Virus record (IMG/VR): IMGVR_UViG_3300012685_000006
Span: 1-47,975 of that record
Direction: 5' to 3' (one strand)
Origin: a virus
DNA length: 47,975 nucleotides
A program made the position numbers and the translations under genes. The notes below the pieces were generated by a model, which worked only from the letters and a program-made list of their open reading frames with translations, searched no databases and was not told where the DNA came from. This document shows positions 1-7,718 of this stretch, piece by piece; position 1 is the stretch's first letter, and every line of letters starts with the position of its first letter.

Positions 1-11
1 CAAACCGGTTC

Positions 12-152
12 ATGGCTTTTCTGACGGGAATAGATGAAGAATGCGAAGAGTGTGAACACCGACTGAAAGCGCACGACCCTAAAACAGGCCAATGCATGAT
101 CCCTGCTTGTGGCTGCATCCGGTCCCTCGCCTCGGGAGCGGAGGAGAAGTAA
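12..152 (+). CDS. Small Cys-rich protein, possibly 5'-truncated
   Basis: A 46-residue frame from ATG to TAA. Cysteines are arranged as CEEC near residue 11 and as a Cys/CGC group near residues 28-35, with a His between them, which suggests a one-zinc ribbon. The frame is also open to the window edge, so the true start may lie upstream; no clear ribosome site precedes the ATG. It ends directly before the next gene, whose ribosome site (GGAGGAG) lies inside its last codons, so the two are probably co-translated. I do not recognise a family. Confidence 0.5.
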   Translation: MAFLTGIDEECEECEHRLKAHDPKTGQCMIPACGCIRSLASGAEEK

Positions 153-284
153 ATGTTCCTAGTCATTCTCTGGATCCTAGCCTGCATCACCTTTATACTC
201 TGGTCCAGGGGTGATTTATCAAAAATCTTTAACTGGCTAGAAAACACAAGCAGCAATCTTCTACACTGGTTAAGGAAACATTAA
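153..284 (+). CDS. Small single-pass membrane protein
   Basis: A 43-residue protein starting immediately after the previous stop, with a strong GGAGGAGAAG ribosome site inside the upstream gene. Residues 2-17 are almost wholly hydrophobic (Phe, Leu, Ile, Val, Trp) and form a likely transmembrane helix. The remainder is polar with a short basic end. It is followed without a gap by another small gene (285). Function unknown; such peptides in phage early regions are often membrane-acting host modulators, but nothing here shows that. Confidence 0.5.
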   Translation: MFLVILWILACITFILWSRGDLSKIFNWLENTSSNLLHWLRKH

Positions 285-425
285 ATGTACGAAACAAACC
301 AAGAAACTGAAGAAACTAGTATCCTCCAGATCCTTTTACATACATACTGGATTCTAGCGAATCTAATAAAACAATCAAAGATTTCCAACCACGACGCAGT
401 TCAGGATGCTACCGCAGGAGAGTGA
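285..425 (+). CDS. Small hypothetical protein
   Basis: A 46-residue protein whose ATG follows the preceding TAA with no spacer, part of a chain of tiny abutting genes. The N-terminal 12 residues are Glu/Thr/Gln-rich; residues 13-28 are hydrophobic and could be an amphipathic or membrane helix. It ends with a GCAGGAGAG stretch that supplies the ribosome site for the 18-codon frame that follows. No family recognised. Confidence 0.45.
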   Translation: MYETNQETEETSILQILLHTYWILANLIKQSKISNHDAVQDATAGE

Positions 426-426
426 A

Positions 427-483
427 ATGCTTAAATGGCTATGTGATAGAATTAAATGGCTGAGGTACTTCTCATGGCAGTGA
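427..483 (+). CDS. 18-residue leader-like peptide
   Basis: A very short frame with a strong ribosome site (CAGGAG, 7 bases before the ATG). It is rich in Trp, Lys and Arg (KW, RIKW, LRY), so it would be amphipathic and cationic. Its stop overlaps the preferred start of the next gene (474), which suggests translational coupling. It could be a leader peptide rather than a functional product. Confidence 0.3.
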   Translation: MLKWLCDRIKWLRYFSWQ

Positions 484-1055
484 ACGGAGAGAGTCATTGC
501 TATGCTTGTGAGGAACAAATAAACATCTCTGTATGCAAGGCGTGTACTAATTTATTCTGTGAAACACACTCCTCGCAACTAGACCGTTCGTTTTGTACAG
601 CATGTATAGATTTTTCTAACACTCGTATAGAATCAAAACCAGTCGTAGATGCCGAAGGCGTATCTCATAAAGTCCGTCAGTTGATACTAACTGGCGAAAC
701 TTGGATGCGTAATCGAGATATAATCGCCAAGATGACTGACGTAGAATTGGAAGCAAAGCTCACGGCTATTACACAGGCTGTTAGAGAAGCGGAGATGATT
801 CTCGATTTCCGTCGTATTGCGAAAACGCAGTTGGAATCTGAGAAAGGAGATCGTTACTCGCGTAAACTAGGAAGGCGTCGCCTTATAGGCGCTATGGATT
901 CCGTCCATAAAAATGCTACTAAGATACCTGGTACAGCCAGTGAGAAAGTCGAGATAGCTAAAGACGCCTTGAAGATGTTAAAAGCATTAGGCCTTAATAA
1001 AGATGCGGTGGCGAATGTCCTCTTAAAACTAGCGCAAGCTAAAGGAAAAACATGA
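474..1055 (+). CDS. Zinc-finger protein with helical tail
   Basis: The open frame begins at ATG 456, but the ATG at 474 has a better ribosome site (GAGG, about 9 bases upstream), so I use it (193 residues). The N-terminal 45 residues carry four Cys pairs/His groups (CYAC, CKAC, CETH, CTAC), resembling a two-zinc B-box or ribbon fold. The rest is charged and helical, with a Lys/Arg-rich stretch near the middle. It overlaps the downstream nuclease gene by 4 bases (ATGA). It may bind nucleic acid or be a partner of the nuclease; this is inference. Confidence 0.6.
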   Translation: MAVNGESHCYACEEQINISVCKACTNLFCETHSSQLDRSFCTACIDFSNTRIESKPVVDAEGVSHKVRQLILTGETWMRNRDIIAKMTDVELEAKLTAITQAVREAEMILDFRRIAKTQLESEKGDRYSRKLGRRRLIGAMDSVHKNATKIPGTASEKVEIAKDALKMLKALGLNKDAVANVLLKLAQAKGKT

Positions 1056-2086
1056 ACGGCGTAACCGAAGCAGCAGATCGAATCAAACCCGGAGAATTCT
1101 ATCGCATCCGCGAAGACGGTAGATGGGAAATCTATCTGGACGCCACGATGGCCGGTACCTTCGGGGTCTGTGAAGAGATGTTTAGAAGCTCCTTCGTAGA
1201 ACGCCTCACTCCCAAAGGAGACCGTCCTTTCGCTCGGGACCTGGGAAGCTGGTGGTCCGACGTAATGGAGCATATCTATACCGCTGATTTCAACTTCAAG
1301 CGTCTCGACTCCAAAGAAATTGTCGATATGTCCATGAAAGTATGGAATGATCTCCAGATGGACGAGCTAGAAAAGTATCATCCACGCAGTTTTAAGGAAT
1401 TTGGTGGTCGATACGGTGCTTTGCAGATGATTGCCGAGTACGCTACGCGACAGCTTCCAATCGACTATCAAACATGGAAGATCGTCGCAGCCGAGGCATC
1501 CTTCGGCAGAAACCGAGAGGTGTGCATTGGAGAAACAGAACGAATTATTCTATACTGGATGGGACAGCCCGATTTATTTGTCGTTTCAGGGGAGAGACTG
1601 TTTCCAGTCGATCATAAATCCATCGCTTATATTGATGGAAACACTTCGAAGAAATACAAACCGCATATACAAATTCCTGGGTATATCGTCGCCGGGCAGA
1701 TTCTCTGTAAGTCTCTTGGCTACGATCTACAGGTGGATCGTGCTGTTATTAATTGTGTGGCGCGTACTGACCGGACAGCTAAAAGCGGAGAGTCTAAGTA
1801 TCCTCGCTTCAAAAGAATATCTGTCACGTATACACCTGCGGAGTTAGATGAGTGGAAGCGACGAAGATTAGCCCAGGCGGAGCGTGTGAGACACTGTTTC
1901 GAATTTAATGAATGGCTCTGGAATGAGAACACATGTTCTAACTTCTACAACAAACCTTGTCCTTTCCAGAATATTCATGAAAAGCCACCTGATGTACGGC
2001 AAGTCGTCATAAACGCTGATTACGTAAAAAGAGATTTCTGGATCCCCGGACGTAGTAAAAATGAAACCGAAGCTAAAGGAGAATAG
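1052..2086 (+). CDS. PD-(D/E)XK nuclease, Cas4/RecB-like exonuclease
   Basis: A 344-residue protein with the catalytic core of the RecB/Cas4 nuclease superfamily: Glu148, Asp174 (QPD), the Asp187-x-Lys189 pair (DHK) and the Gln207-xxx-Tyr211 motif. Cys40 near the N-terminus and Cys282/295/303 near the C-terminus resemble the split cysteine set that holds an Fe-S cluster in Cas4 and AddB, although the spacing is not a perfect match. It lies just upstream of a Sak4-like ATPase and an SSB-like gene. It therefore probably makes 3' single-stranded ends for phage recombination or replication. Start is coupled (ATGA) to the previous gene. Confidence 0.8.
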   Translation: MNGVTEAADRIKPGEFYRIREDGRWEIYLDATMAGTFGVCEEMFRSSFVERLTPKGDRPFARDLGSWWSDVMEHIYTADFNFKRLDSKEIVDMSMKVWNDLQMDELEKYHPRSFKEFGGRYGALQMIAEYATRQLPIDYQTWKIVAAEASFGRNREVCIGETERIILYWMGQPDLFVVSGERLFPVDHKSIAYIDGNTSKKYKPHIQIPGYIVAGQILCKSLGYDLQVDRAVINCVARTDRTAKSGESKYPRFKRISVTYTPAELDEWKRRRLAQAERVRHCFEFNEWLWNENTCSNFYNKPCPFQNIHEKPPDVRQVVINADYVKRDFWIPGRSKNETEAKGE

Positions 2087-2087
2087 T

Positions 2088-2366
2088 ATGCCGAAGAAGT
2101 TAACGAAGTGCGAACATTGTGGCAAGAAATTCAAGAGCATCAAAGGTCACCTTCTTCATTGTAAGGTACTCGCCGAGCAATCGAAAATCAGAAACGAGTA
2201 TCAATCACACAAAACGAACGTTCTGGAACAAGGTCGTACAGAAGGTCTTCAAGAAGCCAAAAGAGAGCAGGCATTTCGTGGCAAGGATGCCATTATTCAA
2301 TTAACCGAATGTATTGCTAAAATGAATCAAGCTCTTGCTCAAGTCGTCGGCGAGTGGAGGTGGTAA
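2088..2366 (+). CDS. C2HC zinc-finger protein with coiled coil
   Basis: Ninety-two residues. The start at 2088 follows AAGGAG by about 8 bases and lies one base after the previous stop; a longer frame from 2061 would overlap the nuclease gene and lacks a good ribosome site. Near the N-terminus it has CEHC followed by HLLHC, a single classical-type zinc finger. The rest is a charged, Gln/Glu/Lys-rich predicted coiled coil. Possibly a DNA-binding accessory of the recombination module on either side. Confidence 0.6.
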   Translation: MPKKLTKCEHCGKKFKSIKGHLLHCKVLAEQSKIRNEYQSHKTNVLEQGRTEGLQEAKREQAFRGKDAIIQLTECIAKMNQALAQVVGEWRW

Positions 2367-3233
2367 TTGATTGACGCGCGGAGCATGGAATCCGAAGTCT
2401 CCACTGACATTCTTCACGTCGCTGTTGTAGGTCCAGAGAATAATGGTAAGTCCATTCTCTGTTCCACAGCCCCAGGCGTGAAGTTGTTTTTGGACTTCGA
2501 TCAAAAGAAACAAGTCTTATCTGGAAGAAAAGATGTCTATGCCATCACCTTCAAGAACGCCCAAGGCGGATACATGCTTCCGGATGCAGCCGAAGAAGTT
2601 CTGGACATAATGACAGGTCTTGAGACTTCGTTAGACTTATACAACCTAAAAGATAAGCGTGGTACACGCCTCTTCCCAGACGTTCCCGAAGGTACTCTCG
2701 TCAAGAATCTTATCTTCGATTCCATGGCCTCCTTTGGACGAGTTATAATGGCATACGAGCTTTATAACTCTAATGACTTAAAAAGAGAAATCAAGATTGG
2801 CCCGAAACTCTCTATTCACATTCCAAAGAATTTCGATGCTTGGAATGCAGAGATGCAAGGGGTAGAATCAATCGTAATGAGAGCTTTTGCTCTACCAGTA
2901 AACGTCTTCTGTACTTTCCACGAACGCGCCGAGGAAACTCCTGACTCCACAATGGAGAAACCGAAGTTCACAGGTCGTGTCTCCGTATTCCCCGTTAGAT
3001 ACAAAGACCTGCTCTTGAAATACTTCACAGATATATGGCGCGTTAAGCTAACCCAAGTAATCGGCAGTAACACCGTTCAGTTCCTCCCTCGCGTCTACGT
3101 CCTTCCAGACTTCTCGATGGACTCTGGTACGTCTATGAAGCTGGATGCGATAGAGGAACCTGATATAACCAAGATGATTACGAAGCATAAATCACGAATT
3201 TCGACCCCCCAAGGGCCGATTATCAAAAAATAA
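2367..3233 (+). CDS. Sak4-like RecA-family ATPase (single-strand annealing)
   Basis: A 288-residue protein with a Walker A loop (residues 22-29, GPENNGKS) and a Walker B-like strand (LIFDS) near residue 115. This is the arrangement of the phage nucleotide-binding Sak4 family, small RecA-fold proteins that promote strand annealing together with a phage SSB. The start is TTG at 2367: GGAGG ends 6 bases before it, and the alternative ATG at 2385 has a poorly spaced site. The nuclease at 1052 and the DUF669/SSB-like gene at 3249 complete a typical phage recombination set. Confidence 0.75.
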   Translation: MIDARSMESEVSTDILHVAVVGPENNGKSILCSTAPGVKLFLDFDQKKQVLSGRKDVYAITFKNAQGGYMLPDAAEEVLDIMTGLETSLDLYNLKDKRGTRLFPDVPEGTLVKNLIFDSMASFGRVIMAYELYNSNDLKREIKIGPKLSIHIPKNFDAWNAEMQGVESIVMRAFALPVNVFCTFHERAEETPDSTMEKPKFTGRVSVFPVRYKDLLLKYFTDIWRVKLTQVIGSNTVQFLPRVYVLPDFSMDSGTSMKLDAIEEPDITKMITKHKSRISTPQGPIIKK

Positions 3234-3248
3234 AAAGGAGACTTACGA

Positions 3249-3710
3249 ATGGCCAAGATTTCATACTCTAAAGAAGACCTCGCAGGTAATGTCTACCCTG
3301 ACGGTCTCTACGAACTCCGCTTGGAAGGATTCGAGCCGGAGAAATCCAAGAAGGGTGATTCGGTGAACTTGAATCCAGTTCTCAAGATCGTGAATCACCA
3401 AACACTCAACAATAAGCGTGTCTTTGACAACCTCAACTCATCCGCTAGTTGGATCGTCGAATCCTTCTGCCACGCCTTCGGTCTTCCGCTAACTCCTAAC
3501 CCAAATGGCGGAGGTGACATGCCCGGGGACTTCGTAGGCCCCGACGGCGAGCCAGATAAATGGCAGTACACTGGTCCTCTAACAGGCGCCATTGCCAAAG
3601 CCTTCGTCAAGAATGCGCCGTATAACGGCAAAGACCAATCCAAAGTCGATCAGTGGTTTTGTCAAGTATCCGGATGCCAGACAAAACATGCTCAGAATCT
3701 AGCTAAGTAG
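3249..3710 (+). CDS. DUF669-like single-stranded DNA-binding protein
   Basis: 153 residues with an AAGGAG ribosome site. The N-terminal half (YPDGLYELRLEGFEP, then KGDSVNL and VFDNL) has the strand pattern of the DUF669 family, OB-fold proteins usually encoded beside Sak4-type annealases and thought to act as their SSB partner. The C-terminal half has a Pro/Gly-rich loop and two Cys. Its position directly after the Sak4-like gene supports the call. Confidence 0.65.
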   Translation: MAKISYSKEDLAGNVYPDGLYELRLEGFEPEKSKKGDSVNLNPVLKIVNHQTLNNKRVFDNLNSSASWIVESFCHAFGLPLTPNPNGGGDMPGDFVGPDGEPDKWQYTGPLTGAIAKAFVKNAPYNGKDQSKVDQWFCQVSGCQTKHAQNLAK

Positions 3711-3718
3711 TTAGATTT

Positions 3719-3739
3719 ACTGTTCATTGAGTGAACACT
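3719..3739. promoter_or_regulatory. Dispersed palindrome, copy 1 of 8
   Basis: ACTGTTC-N7-GAACACT, one mismatch from the consensus AGTGTTC-N7-GAACACT, followed by AAAA. It lies between the SSB-like gene and the ParB-domain gene, 14 bases before the TTG start, and abuts that gene's ribosome site (AAAGGAG). A protein bound here could block translation-proximal DNA or transcription into the ParB-domain gene. Confidence 0.7.
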
Positions 3740-3753
3740 AAAAGGAGAATGAC

Positions 3754-4482
3754 TTGGAGACTGTCGATATTAACGAGGTTCTAATCGAAAATAGAATGAG
3801 AAAGGACCTTGGAGATATTGAGCAGCTCTCCAAGTCAATATCCGAAAACGGCTTAATACAGCCGATAGTGTTGACTTCATTTCAGGAAAACGATTTAACA
3901 ATCATTAAGCTGGTCGCCGGACATCGTAGGTACGAAGCTCTGAAGAAACTTGGCATAGCTACTTTAGTACATGCCGAGCACTTCCTCTGGAGAGACGATC
4001 TCGCTACGGACGAGTACCGTAGAAACGCCGTCGAGCTTGAAGAGAATCTTCGTCGTAAACAAATGAACTGGTCAGAGGAGGTCCTCGGTAAGCAGCGCCT
4101 CCTCGAAGTTTATCAGCGCATATACGGCGCTCCTATCCCCGGCCAACCCTCTAGAACAGTGCAACAAGGCCTAAAACCTGCTGGCTTTGGTGTCCGAAAA
4201 CTCTCTGAGCTACTAAACGAAGCCGTTGGTTCTACAAGTCAAGACTTACAGATGGCGGCGTTAATAGAGAAGATTCCGTCTCTAAAGAATGAACCGTCTA
4301 GAGAGGCCGCTCGTAGAAAATTAGAACTGGCGCTTAAAATACAAGCCGGAACGCACAGCGTTCATATGGCTAAGCCATTGGCTTATAAGATTCTCGTCGA
4401 GTGTGAATCGGAAGCCCAACAGATTGTTTTACTAACACAATTTAGATCGGCGGGACTAAAATGTCAAGCAATAGTAGCATAA
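3754..4482 (+). CDS. ParB/KorB-like DNA-binding protein
   Basis: 242 residues from a TTG start (AAAGGAGAA 7 bases upstream). Residues 3-100 form a ParB N-terminal domain: the LIENRMRK..D...L..SI..NGLIQPI pattern, then VAGHRRYEALKKLG with GHRR at 56-59 in place of the usual GERR nucleotide-binding motif. Residues about 105-200 look like the helix-turn-helix part, ending in a charged tail. There is no ParA gene in the window. Phage ParB-domain proteins can be CTP-switch clamps, nucleases or KorB-type regulators. The palindrome just upstream, repeated seven more times, makes a site-specific regulator or clamp loader attractive. Confidence 0.75.
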   Translation: METVDINEVLIENRMRKDLGDIEQLSKSISENGLIQPIVLTSFQENDLTIIKLVAGHRRYEALKKLGIATLVHAEHFLWRDDLATDEYRRNAVELEENLRRKQMNWSEEVLGKQRLLEVYQRIYGAPIPGQPSRTVQQGLKPAGFGVRKLSELLNEAVGSTSQDLQMAALIEKIPSLKNEPSREAARRKLELALKIQAGTHSVHMAKPLAYKILVECESEAQQIVLLTQFRSAGLKCQAIVA

Positions 4483-4775
4483 CCGAAACACAACAGACAG
4501 TTTCTCAATGGGCAGAGCAGACTTTTGGCTCAGTTGGCTCTAACGCCAGCGTAGCTGCTAGAGTTAATAAGGAGATGGCTGAGCTTATAATGGAGCTTGC
4601 TAGAGACGATAACTCTCCCAAAATGGGAGATGAAATAGCTGACGTAGTAATCTGTCTAATGAGACTAGCCGATAGAAACGGTATTGATATGCTCGAAGAG
4701 GTGGACAGAAAGATGAAGATAAATCGTTCGAGAGAGTGGGTTTTAGATGGTCACGGTCACGGTCAACACAAATGA
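4461..4775 (+). CDS. MazG-like nucleotide pyrophosphohydrolase
   Basis: 104 residues overlapping the ParB-domain gene by 22 bases. It has the all-alpha NTP-PPase metal motif: Glu38-xx-Glu41 in one helix and Glu58-xx-Asp61 (GDEIADV) in the next, then a helix ending near REW. MazG-like enzymes hydrolyse (d)NTPs or alarmones such as ppGpp; phages use them to tune nucleotide pools or host stress signals. The C-terminus is His/Gly-rich. Its stop overlaps the next start (ATGA). Confidence 0.75.
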   Translation: MSSNSSITETQQTVSQWAEQTFGSVGSNASVAARVNKEMAELIMELARDDNSPKMGDEIADVVICLMRLADRNGIDMLEEVDRKMKINRSREWVLDGHGHGQHK

Positions 4776-6229
4776 AAATCAACATCCACCGCGAAGTCGA
4801 AATCGAATCTACGATCCGGACCGAGCTTTTAAGCTCCATGTTTGAGGTACCTGCCAAAACCAAACTAAGCGTTTCGCTTACAGGAGATATTCCTAATTCC
4901 CCTCATTATAACATAGGGCTAATAGTCGGACCGTCAGGAAGTGGGAAGACTCTTCTTCTAAACGAGATTTTCGGAGAGCCTCGTAGATTTTATTGGAATT
5001 CTAAATCCGTAATAGACGATTTTGATACTAGACTCTCGATGGAAGAAATTACACGTGTGTGTCAATCCGTTGGGTTTAACACCGTTCCCTCATGGATGCG
5101 TCCGTATAGTGTCCTCTCAAACGGGGAGCGTTTTAGAGTGGAAGTAGCTCGTCATCTTGTATCTGATTCACTCAACGAAAACTGCCTTAGCGATGTTATT
5201 CGTATCGACGAATTTACCTCTGTTGTAGATCGTCAAGTGGCACAATTCGCCTGTCACTCTATTCAGAAGTACGTTAGAGAGAATAATAAACATCTTGTCG
5301 TAGCCTCCTGCCACTACGACATTATCCCCTGGCTCCAGCCAGATTGGATTCTAGAGCCCGGAAATCCGTGTCGCTTTACCTGGAGGTCTCTTCAATCAAG
5401 ACCACCAATTACATGTCAAGTATCTAGATGCAAATACGAGACTTGGCAGTTATTCAAAGACTTTCACTATATGAGCGCTGATCTAAATCGCGCTGCGAGG
5501 TGTTATGGGCTCTTCGTTGAATCCCCACAACTGGACGGTAGACTGGCAGCAGAATATAATGACGAACACATTCGTTCATATTCCGACGGGCGTGGAAGTA
5601 ACACAGGAAATGATTCTAGACTACGGCTTCCCCGATCCTCAGTATTGTCGCAGCGCGATAGCGATTCGTCAGTGGTACTTCGCCAAGATGACGAATGCGA
5701 GGATAGCAGGGACGCTCAGGCCGCATTCGCAGGTGACGAATCTACCGGGGACTCAGCATTCATCTTTTCAAAATCAGCAGCGATTCATGAATCACTATCT
5801 AACCAGCAAATTAGCGTGGTACCTGTATCCAGATGCTCCGACCCAACCTATCGAATTGCTTCTATGTGTGGAGTCCTTCATCGTCCGCATCCCAAAGTAT
5901 CAGATATTTGTGGATTCACTCGAATGGTTACACTGCCGGACTTCCAAGGACTCGGTTTGGCTTTCGTGCTCGCTTGTAAAGTCGCCAGTGCCTATAAGGC
6001 TCTGGGAAAAAGACTTCATTCTTATCCAAATCACCCCGCCTGGATCCGATCCTATCAGCGAAGTAGCCTGTGGATGCAAGTTAAAGATAGTGGGTCCTAT
6101 AGTCCCAGGCGAGGTTCCACAAGTACGGTGGGAGGATTTGGCAATAAGAGATGTGCCGTTTTTCAGTATATCGGAGATGCGATGAATCGAGAAGAGGCGG
6201 AAAGGCTTATAAATGTCGATAAGGCTTAG
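4772..6229 (+). CDS. ABC-type ATPase fused to GNAT-like domain, with large insert
   Basis: 485 residues from ATG 4772, coupled to the preceding stop. Residues 1-205 are an ABC ATPase: Walker A GPSGSGKT (53-60), signature LSNGE (115-119), Walker B IRIDE (143-147) and a His switch near 181. Residues 215-470 match a GNAT-like domain that accompanies such ATPases: FHYMSADLNRAARC, GVLHRPHPK, VTLPDFQGLG, and HPAWIRSYQRSSLW. Between Glu250 and Tyr359 sits an insert of about 108 residues, very rich in Ser, Asp and Arg, absent from the family as I know it. The same DNA reads as a more protein-like sequence in another frame (see 5505). Role unknown. Confidence 0.7.
   Translation: MKINIHREVEIESTIRTELLSSMFEVPAKTKLSVSLTGDIPNSPHYNIGLIVGPSGSGKTLLLNEIFGEPRRFYWNSKSVIDDFDTRLSMEEITRVCQSVGFNTVPSWMRPYSVLSNGERFRVEVARHLVSDSLNENCLSDVIRIDEFTSVVDRQVAQFACHSIQKYVRENNKHLVVASCHYDIIPWLQPDWILEPGNPCRFTWRSLQSRPPITCQVSRCKYETWQLFKDFHYMSADLNRAARCYGLFVESPQLDGRLAAEYNDEHIRSYSDGRGSNTGNDSRLRLPRSSVLSQRDSDSSVVLRQDDECEDSRDAQAAFAGDESTGDSAFIFSKSAAIHESLSNQQISVVPVSRCSDPTYRIASMCGVLHRPHPKVSDICGFTRMVTLPDFQGLGLAFVLACKVASAYKALGKRLHSYPNHPAWIRSYQRSSLWMQVKDSGSYSPRRGSTSTVGGFGNKRCAVFQYIGDAMNREEAERLINVDKA
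5505..6185 (+). other. Long overlapping frame inside the ABC-ATPase/GNAT gene
   Basis: A 226-codon frame wholly inside the gene at 4772, shifted to another frame. It has its own ATG and a GAGG site 4 bases before it. Its first 110 or so residues look like an ordinary folded protein (balanced hydrophobics, Trp, Tyr, IPTGVEV, ILDYGFPDP), whereas the host gene's frame over 5522-5845 is low-complexity. After about 5846 the host frame carries conserved GNAT motifs, so the second half of this frame is probably a shadow. It may be a nested gene, or an insertion read out of frame. Confidence 0.4.
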
Positions 6230-6413
6230 TAGTGCCCAAGTAACTAGAATTAGAGAAGCTCTCGACCTTCATCTAAAAATAGGTTGGTTAGAAGACAAAA
6301 CAAGGCATTGGAATATCGAAGATTTAGTAGAAGACATCCTAAAGGAGGTAGTCCCCGAATGCAACCCAAGCGAGCACCTAATACAGAAAGAGCAGCGGAG
6401 TGTCAGCATTTAG
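6213..6413 (+). CDS. Small hypothetical protein
   Basis: 66 residues, starting inside the end of the previous gene (17-base overlap) and overlapping the next gene by 55 bases. The sequence is helical and charged, with Trp residues at 25 and 33. No motif recognised. A purine-rich AAAGG stretch about 7 bases upstream could serve as ribosome site. Confidence 0.5.
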   Translation: MSIRLSSAQVTRIREALDLHLKIGWLEDKTRHWNIEDLVEDILKEVVPECNPSEHLIQKEQRSVSI

Positions 6414-6568
6414 TAGAAGAAATCCGTGACTTCCTCGAAGAATTAAATCCTACGGAGCAGAAATTTATCTCCGATATGGACGAACGCCTCACGAAGTGGG
6501 GCCAAGGTACCTTCATCTCCGATGATCAGTATAAATGGATACAGGATATTTATGAACGGGTGTGCTGA
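6359..6568 (+). CDS. Small hypothetical helical protein
   Basis: 69 residues. I choose ATG 6359 over the open-frame start at 6284 because AAAGGAGGT, a near-perfect ribosome site, precedes it by about 8 bases and lies within the end of the previous gene. The product is acidic and helical (LVEEIRDFLEELNP) and ends YKWIQDIYERVC. No family recognised. Its end overlaps the start of the UDG/exonuclease gene. Confidence 0.55.
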   Translation: MQPKRAPNTERAAECQHLVEEIRDFLEELNPTEQKFISDMDERLTKWGQGTFISDDQYKWIQDIYERVC

Positions 6569-7718
6569 TATTGCGCTGAGACAGGCGCTTGCGCTGAAAG
6601 GACTTCGATATGTCGGAACCAGAGGAAATACTCGCTCATCTGTTTGTATTCTTGGAGAGGCACCTGGCGAGCGGGAGGATCTCAAAGGATTGCCTTTCAT
6701 TGGCCCTTCCGGTTATCTTCTCGACAACATGCTTAAAGAGGCCGGTTTTTCGGCTACGGAGTGCTGGTTCACCAACCCATATAAAACTCGACCCCCCGAT
6801 AACAAAATGGATCGGTTACACGAACTCGGTATTGACCATAAGGTTTTTCTCGATCAATTCTGGGAAGAACTCGAACAATACAAGCCAACAATAATCGTCT
6901 CTTGCGGCAAGACACCGACTCAACTACTATGTCCTTTTACAAAACCAAAGCGAATAATCAAGAAGCAGAACGAAAAGAAAGACGGTTTTGGACACTGGCG
7001 TGGTTCTCTTCTGACAAGCCCGTTTCTAAATCATCCGCATTATATTATTCCCATGTATCATCCAGCTTTCGTTTTACGTCAGTACTCGGAGCGTGAAATA
7101 TGTATCTTTATCTTAACAAGAGCATACGAAGAGTGGAAGTATTTTGCACGTCACGGGCGCTTGGAGTCATTACCATCCCGGACGATAATTACCAGTCCTT
7201 CCTTTCAAGATGCTTCTGGTTTCCTCACGCGCTGTATCAATTCACCAGATCCTATTTCGATAGATATAGAGTTACTGCGTCGGAAAGTCCCATACACCAT
7301 CTCGTTTGCTCCTTCAGAGAGGGAAGCGGTGTCAATTTCCTTCTGGAATTACCCCGTGAAGGAACTAATCATTCTATGGAGAAAAATGGATGAAATCTTC
7401 CGAACAAAGCAACAAATCGGCCAGAACTACACTACTTTTGATGCTCACTGGCTTCGTGCTCTCGGTTTTTCTGTCAATCTTAGTTTGGTACATGATACTC
7501 TCATACGCCACCACATACTGTGGCCGGGTCTGCGCCACAAACTTGAATTTCAAACAATGCAGTACACACGCGAGCCCTATTACAAAGAAGAAGGCCACAG
7601 TTGGAGTCCACGGGACGGAATAGACAAGTTAATGAAATATAACTGCAAGGACACCTTGGTAACTTATGAAATCTTTCTAAAACAGCAGGAGGAGTTTCAA
7701 GAACGTGCCGCCGCTTAA
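6552..7718 (+). CDS. UDG4-like domain + 3'-5' exonuclease (N-terminal half of split SPO1-type DNA polymerase)
   Basis: 388 residues from ATG 6552 (AGGAT just upstream); an earlier in-frame ATG at 6522 is possible. Residues 25-200 match family-4 uracil-DNA glycosylase: GEAPG (35-39), PFIGPSG, TNPYKTRPP and YHPAFVLR. The cysteines that bind the Fe-S cluster in true UDG4 enzymes are replaced (KTRPP instead of KCRPP), so it is probably structural or a degenerate glycosylase. Residues 235-380 hold the proofreading motifs: Exo I Asp238-x-Glu240, Exo II Asn292...Asp297, and Exo III Tyr363-xxx-Asp367. SPO1-type phage polymerases have this order followed by a PolA domain, here encoded separately at 8423. 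Confidence 0.8.
   Translation: MNGCADIALRQALALKGLRYVGTRGNTRSSVCILGEAPGEREDLKGLPFIGPSGYLLDNMLKEAGFSATECWFTNPYKTRPPDNKMDRLHELGIDHKVFLDQFWEELEQYKPTIIVSCGKTPTQLLCPFTKPKRIIKKQNEKKDGFGHWRGSLLTSPFLNHPHYIIPMYHPAFVLRQYSEREICIFILTRAYEEWKYFARHGRLESLPSRTIITSPSFQDASGFLTRCINSPDPISIDIELLRRKVPYTISFAPSEREAVSISFWNYPVKELIILWRKMDEIFRTKQQIGQNYTTFDAHWLRALGFSVNLSLVHDTLIRHHILWPGLRHKLEFQTMQYTREPYYKEEGHSWSPRDGIDKLMKYNCKDTLVTYEIFLKQQEEFQERAAA

Noticed and set aside
854-1273. 139-codon minus-strand frame
   Set aside because: It overlaps two plus-strand genes with coupled starts and has no ribosome site.
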